A stretch of 64,000 bases of DNA from Tetrahymena thermophila SB210 (Eukaryota; Ciliophora; Oligohymenophorea; Hymenostomatida; Tetrahymenidae), in assembly GCF_000189635.1 (NCBI RefSeq), contig NW_002476431.1, positions 186,001 through 250,000 on the forward strand, given 5' to 3'. This document shows positions 60,211 to 64,000 of the stretch, one piece after another (positions within the stretch are counted from its first letter, which is position 1; each line of letters opens with the position of its first letter). The notes under the pieces were generated by a model that saw only the letters and a program-made list of their open reading frames with translations, was not told the DNA's origin and ran no database searches. The position numbers were made by a program, and so were the translations under genes.

Positions 60211-63200
60211 ATGAGTGAATAATATGCTTTAAATAGCTACAATATATTTTTTACTGAGATTTCTCCTTTAGTTGATAAAATATAAAAGTACAGCGATGGC
60301 GATAAAGAATATTCTTATGCTTAACTAAAAGATATGTCATAAGTAGCTCAAAATTAATCTAATTAATTAAGCATTTAAGAAGGAAGTATTAATAAAAACT
60401 AAGTTGAAGGTATTGAAGGAAAGTATCAGCAAGACAGCAGCCAATAAGAATACTAAATAAAAAATTAAGATCTCTACAATTATATAGTCTCAGATCTCTT
60501 GCCTGAAAACTAGTAAGACATTACAAGTAAAGCATTTGAAAGGCTTACTTAGTTGAATGATGATGAGTCTAAGAGATTAAGTGATGAAGCGCATTAGTCT
60601 CTTTTCAGAATGCTAACTCAAAATTATTTAGGAGTCTTTATATTAGCAGGATTATTCAAACTTATAACTGTATTTTTTTTATTTGCAGCTCCATGGTTTT
60701 TAGATTCTCTATAATCAAGCCTCAAGGAATATAAGAGCAATTAAAATACCTCTCAAGCGGATAGTTAATCTTAATTCCTAAGGAGATAAATTTACATAAA
60801 TGGCGCTCTTTTAGCCCTAAGTTTTTTACTTTTTACAATTTGTGATTCTTAATATTCATACTAGATAAAAAAGCTTTCTACTTAACTAAAGCAGTATCTT
60901 TAAGCCAACATTTATGCACATGCTCTACTGAAAAAAGCTTATACTAAGTATTAATCTTATAGTGAAGACAAAGATAATCAAGAATCTTAAATACATGCTA
61001 ACCTAAATAACTTGATAACAATCGATGTAGATACAATTATAAACTTTTTAATAAGTTTTCATGAAACATGGTCTCTAATATTAAAACTCATTATAGGCCT
61101 TACATTGCTCTATCTTAAAATGGAAGTAAATAAAATTTATTTATTAAAACAAAATACAAAATAAATAAATGACTTAATTTTGTAAATCTTAATGAACAAT
61201 ATATAATTAATTACTGACTAAGATTATCAATATTAACATTTTCATTTAATTTTTCATTCAATTCATAATATTTAAAAAATTAGAAGCTTTTTATTCAATT
61301 TTAAATGGTTAATTGATAACAAAAAATTTATTTAATAGTTTTTTTGAGATAAGTAAATTAAAATATTTTATAAAATAGTCAGCAGTAATAGTGGGTTTTG
61401 TTGTTACTTTCATTTTAATGATGATAAATTTTTATATTGCAAAGAGAATAGGCAGTATATTTGAATAAATTCTCAAGTATAAAGACTAAAGAGTAGGACT
61501 GACTCGTGATATACTTAATGGAATTAGATAAATTTAACTGCTTAATTGGCAAAATATATTCTTCTAAAAAATCTTAGATTTAAGAAATCATGAGTTTAGA
61601 TAGATTTCCTATGAAAAATATTTGGATGCTTTTTGTGTATTTTTTTGGGCTAGTTCTTCTTTAGCAATATCAGCAGTCACATTCATATTATACTACAATA
61701 AAAATAAAACTTTTGAAAATATTAACGTATTTACAGCTATTTACTTATTTGAAATGTTAATAGGACCCCTGAATGCTTTACCATGGACTATAAGTGGTTT
61801 AATAATGTCAAAAACCAGCTTTAGTCGTTTTAACGATTTCCTTTAGTTACCAAATCAATATAAATATTAGAATAAATATTCAAGTTAGCTTGCTATTTAA
61901 GTTAAAAATATTTCTTCGAAGTGGCCTTAAATTAAAGAAGAAACTGGAGATTTGAAAGAAGAATCTAATGATAAGGAAGAAAAGAAAGACAAAGTTCTTC
62001 CTATTTAGTAAAATAAACAAGGAAATATTAAAAATTAAGTTATTCCTGGATCTTCAAAAAATGTTTCAGCCCCATAAACAAACAAATCTAAGCAATCTTT
62101 CAAGTAGTCATTCTCTGAGAGTATTAAATAGCTTAACGAAAATGAATAAAGAATGATAAAGAAAAATAGAATCTCGGCATTATCAGATAAAGATTAAGAT
62201 ATTACTCCTAAATCGATTGTCAATAAGACTCCATTGTCAACTCAAAAAAACATTTTTAAAAATTAATAAGTTGAATCTAACAAGAATCTTTATGAAGACG
62301 ACAATTTAGATTCAGAATTTAACTTAAAGATTAACAACCTATAAATTCCCAAAGGTGCTTTTATAATTGTTAATGGTAACACTGCTTCAGGAAAAACAGC
62401 TTTGTTGAAGACATTTCTTTCTGAAATGAATGTAACTGAATTGGATGAATCACTAAATTCCTCTTTGAAAGTCTAAGGTTCTTTAGCATACGTCTCTTAA
62501 AATTAATGGCTTTATGATTCAAGTTTACGTTCAAATATACTTTTCCATGCTCCCTTTGATAGGAAATACTATAGGGCATGCATATTTGCTTCATGTCTCC
62601 ATGATGATATTTCTAAATTTGAAGATTTTGATTTATACGAAGTAGGAATAAATGGTAAATTAATATTTTATTTAATTTTTTAAAGAGCTTTTTTTAATAA
62701 TATTCAAAAGGAAGTAAGCTAAGTGGAGGCTAGTAGTAAAGAGTTTGTATAGCTAGAGCTTTATATAGCAAAAAGGACATTTATCTGCTTGACAATATTT
62801 TTAGCTCAGTTGATATTGACGTCGCTGATCACATATTTAAATTCGGTTTAAGAAGTCTTTTAAGAGATAAAACAGTTATATTATCTTCAAACACAATTAG
62901 ATACAACTAATACGCTGACTATATAATAAATATTACTGACTAAAATGAAGTATTCATTATGGAAAATTAGTAAAAGATCGATCTTCAATTTAATGAACAT
63001 GTAGATCTGAATATTGTCAAAATATCTGATTCAACTGTAATTCGTAAAAATATAATCAATTAGGTAAATTATTTATTTACTTTTACATAAAAAAAAATAA
63101 TTTATTATTTACATAAATTGAATTTATTTTTTTAGATATAAAGCAACAACAATGTGCTTGAGCTATAAAATTAGCCTAATAATTAAAATGATCAGTAAAA

Positions 63201-64000
63201 AGCAGAAGAGGATGAAATACATTTAAGGTTAGAACCAAGAGAAAAAGGACTTATTGATAATAAAGTTATTTGGCTTTATGTTAAAAATATTGGATGGTTT
63301 TTTATATTCATGATTATGTTATCTTTGATATTAATGTAATTCTCTTAAAATTATTATTATGTCTGGCTTAAAGATTACGTTAATGGTTCATAGGTTTTCA
63401 TGCTTGGAGATACAGAAAATAAGTTTATTATTACCTTAATTGCACTAAGTGTTTTTAACTTGTTTGTGACTCTTTTTCGTGCATTTTCATTCGCTTATGG
63501 AAACTTAATTTCTAGTTAATCAATTTTTCTTTTGCTAACTTCTACAGTTCTATTTTAAAAAGCTAGTTTTTTTATGAAGCACTCTATTGGAGCCATTATT
63601 TCAAGATTTGCTGGAGATACTGCAGCTGTTGACTATTCAATATCTTTTAACTTAAATATATTGCTAAAAATATTTTTTACAATTCTAGGTTCTTTTTTAG
63701 TTATTGCTAGTCAAATGCCACTTACACTTGTTATTATAGCAATTATACTCATTTTTTATTACTTTATTTAAGCGAAGTACAGATAATCATCCAGAGAAAT
63801 TAAAAGATTAGATTCAGCCAATACTTCTGCTATGCTAACTCATATAAATGAATCAGCGTTTGGCATTTAAATAATTAGAGCTTTTGACTTAGAAGCAATT
63901 TTTAACAAAAGGTTTTTCATTCATATGAAAAACTGTTCCACAACTAATGTACTTTTATCGGTTTTAGGTATTTGGTTTTCAATAAGATTATAAATTTTAA
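60211..64000 (+). CDS. ABCC-type (MRP-like) ABC transporter, 3' end outside window
   Basis: ATP-driven membrane exporter of the ABCC/MRP group, order TMD1-NBD1-TMD2 with NBD2 beyond the edge. Start MSEQYALNSYNIFFTEISP at 60211. TMD1 begins near LFRMLTQNYLGVFILAGLFK; RVGLTRDILNGIRQIQLLNW is the typical coupling-helix region. NBD1 has the aromatic A-loop (IQVKNISSKW), Walker A GNTASGKTALL, Q-loop SLAYVSQNQWLYDSSLRSNI, signature KLSGGQQQRVCIARAL and Walker B DIYLLDNIFSSVD. The residue after the Walker B Asp is Asn, not Glu, as expected of a degenerate ABCC NBD1. TMD2 includes SRFAGDTAAVDYSISFNLNI and the family motif GIQIIRAFDLEAIFNKRF. Introns with agreeing phase: 61126-61378, 62655-62710 and 63064-63135. 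About 125 disordered residues are inserted in NBD1 between the A-loop and Walker A. Substrate unknown. Confidence 0.9.

Noticed and set aside
1-64000. Hundreds of in-frame TAA and TAG codons could suggest that every gene is a pseudogene.
   Set aside because: Conserved families (IP3 receptor, PMCA, ABCC, THOC1, ASNSD1) continue through them at positions compatible with Gln, and frames end consistently at TGA. This is the ciliate nuclear code.
1-64000. Search for transposons, virus-like elements, telomeric CCCCAA repeats and tRNA genes.
   Set aside because: No reverse transcriptase, transposase catalytic motif, capsid or integrase frame, terminal repeats, telomeric units or tRNA B-box-like text were recognised.

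Overview
The window is a stretch of AT-rich ciliate nuclear DNA, most like the macronuclear genome of Tetrahymena or a close oligohymenophorean relative. The main evidence is the genetic code. Long conserved reading frames run through many in-frame TAA and TAG codons, read as glutamine, and end only at TGA. Short AT-rich GT..AG introns (about 47-160 bases, a few of 300-670) interrupt most genes, and gene ends are AT-rich with little else in them. I see no telomeric repeats, tRNA, rRNA, CRISPR array, transposon or virus-like element.

Layout. Left block, minus strand: a large multidomain gene cut by the left edge (lectin-like jelly roll, SelH/Rdx-like CxxC domain, CHORD zinc domain; <1-4879); a CCCH zinc finger plus ankyrin-repeat gene (5435-8497); an F-box/leucine-rich-repeat gene (9102-10769). 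A 2 kb divergent spacer follows. Then six plus-strand genes: an UNC-93-like membrane protein (12826-15437), a complete inositol-1,4,5-trisphosphate receptor-like Ca2+ channel (16528-26254), an intronless protein with two related helix-turn-helix-like units (27634-29412), an asparagine synthetase domain protein of the ASNSD1 type (30623-33270), a very Gln-rich coiled-coil protein (33838-39251) and a TPR plus LRR protein resembling TONSOKU (39871-42602).

Right block: an Sfi1-type centrin-binding repeat protein (minus, 42892-47186), THO complex subunit 1 with a long Asn-rich tail (plus, 48099-52835), a plasma-membrane-type Ca2+ ATPase with an unusually long N-terminal extension (minus, 53370-58788) and an ABCC-type transporter running off the right edge (plus, 60211->64000).

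The genes are independently promoted eukaryotic genes, not operons. Functional links are thematic. The IP3 receptor releases Ca2+ from internal stores and the PMCA pump removes it from the cytosol; the Sfi1 protein would bind the Ca2+ sensor centrin at basal bodies. THOC1 and, if correctly assigned, the TONSOKU-like protein act in the nucleus on mRNA export and replication-coupled repair. The points most worth a second look are the domain combination in the left-edge gene, the altered pore-filter sequence of the IP3 receptor, and the twin-HTH protein of no recognised family. Gene boundaries and introns were read by eye from frame continuity and splice signals, so individual exon ends can be off, especially where noted.
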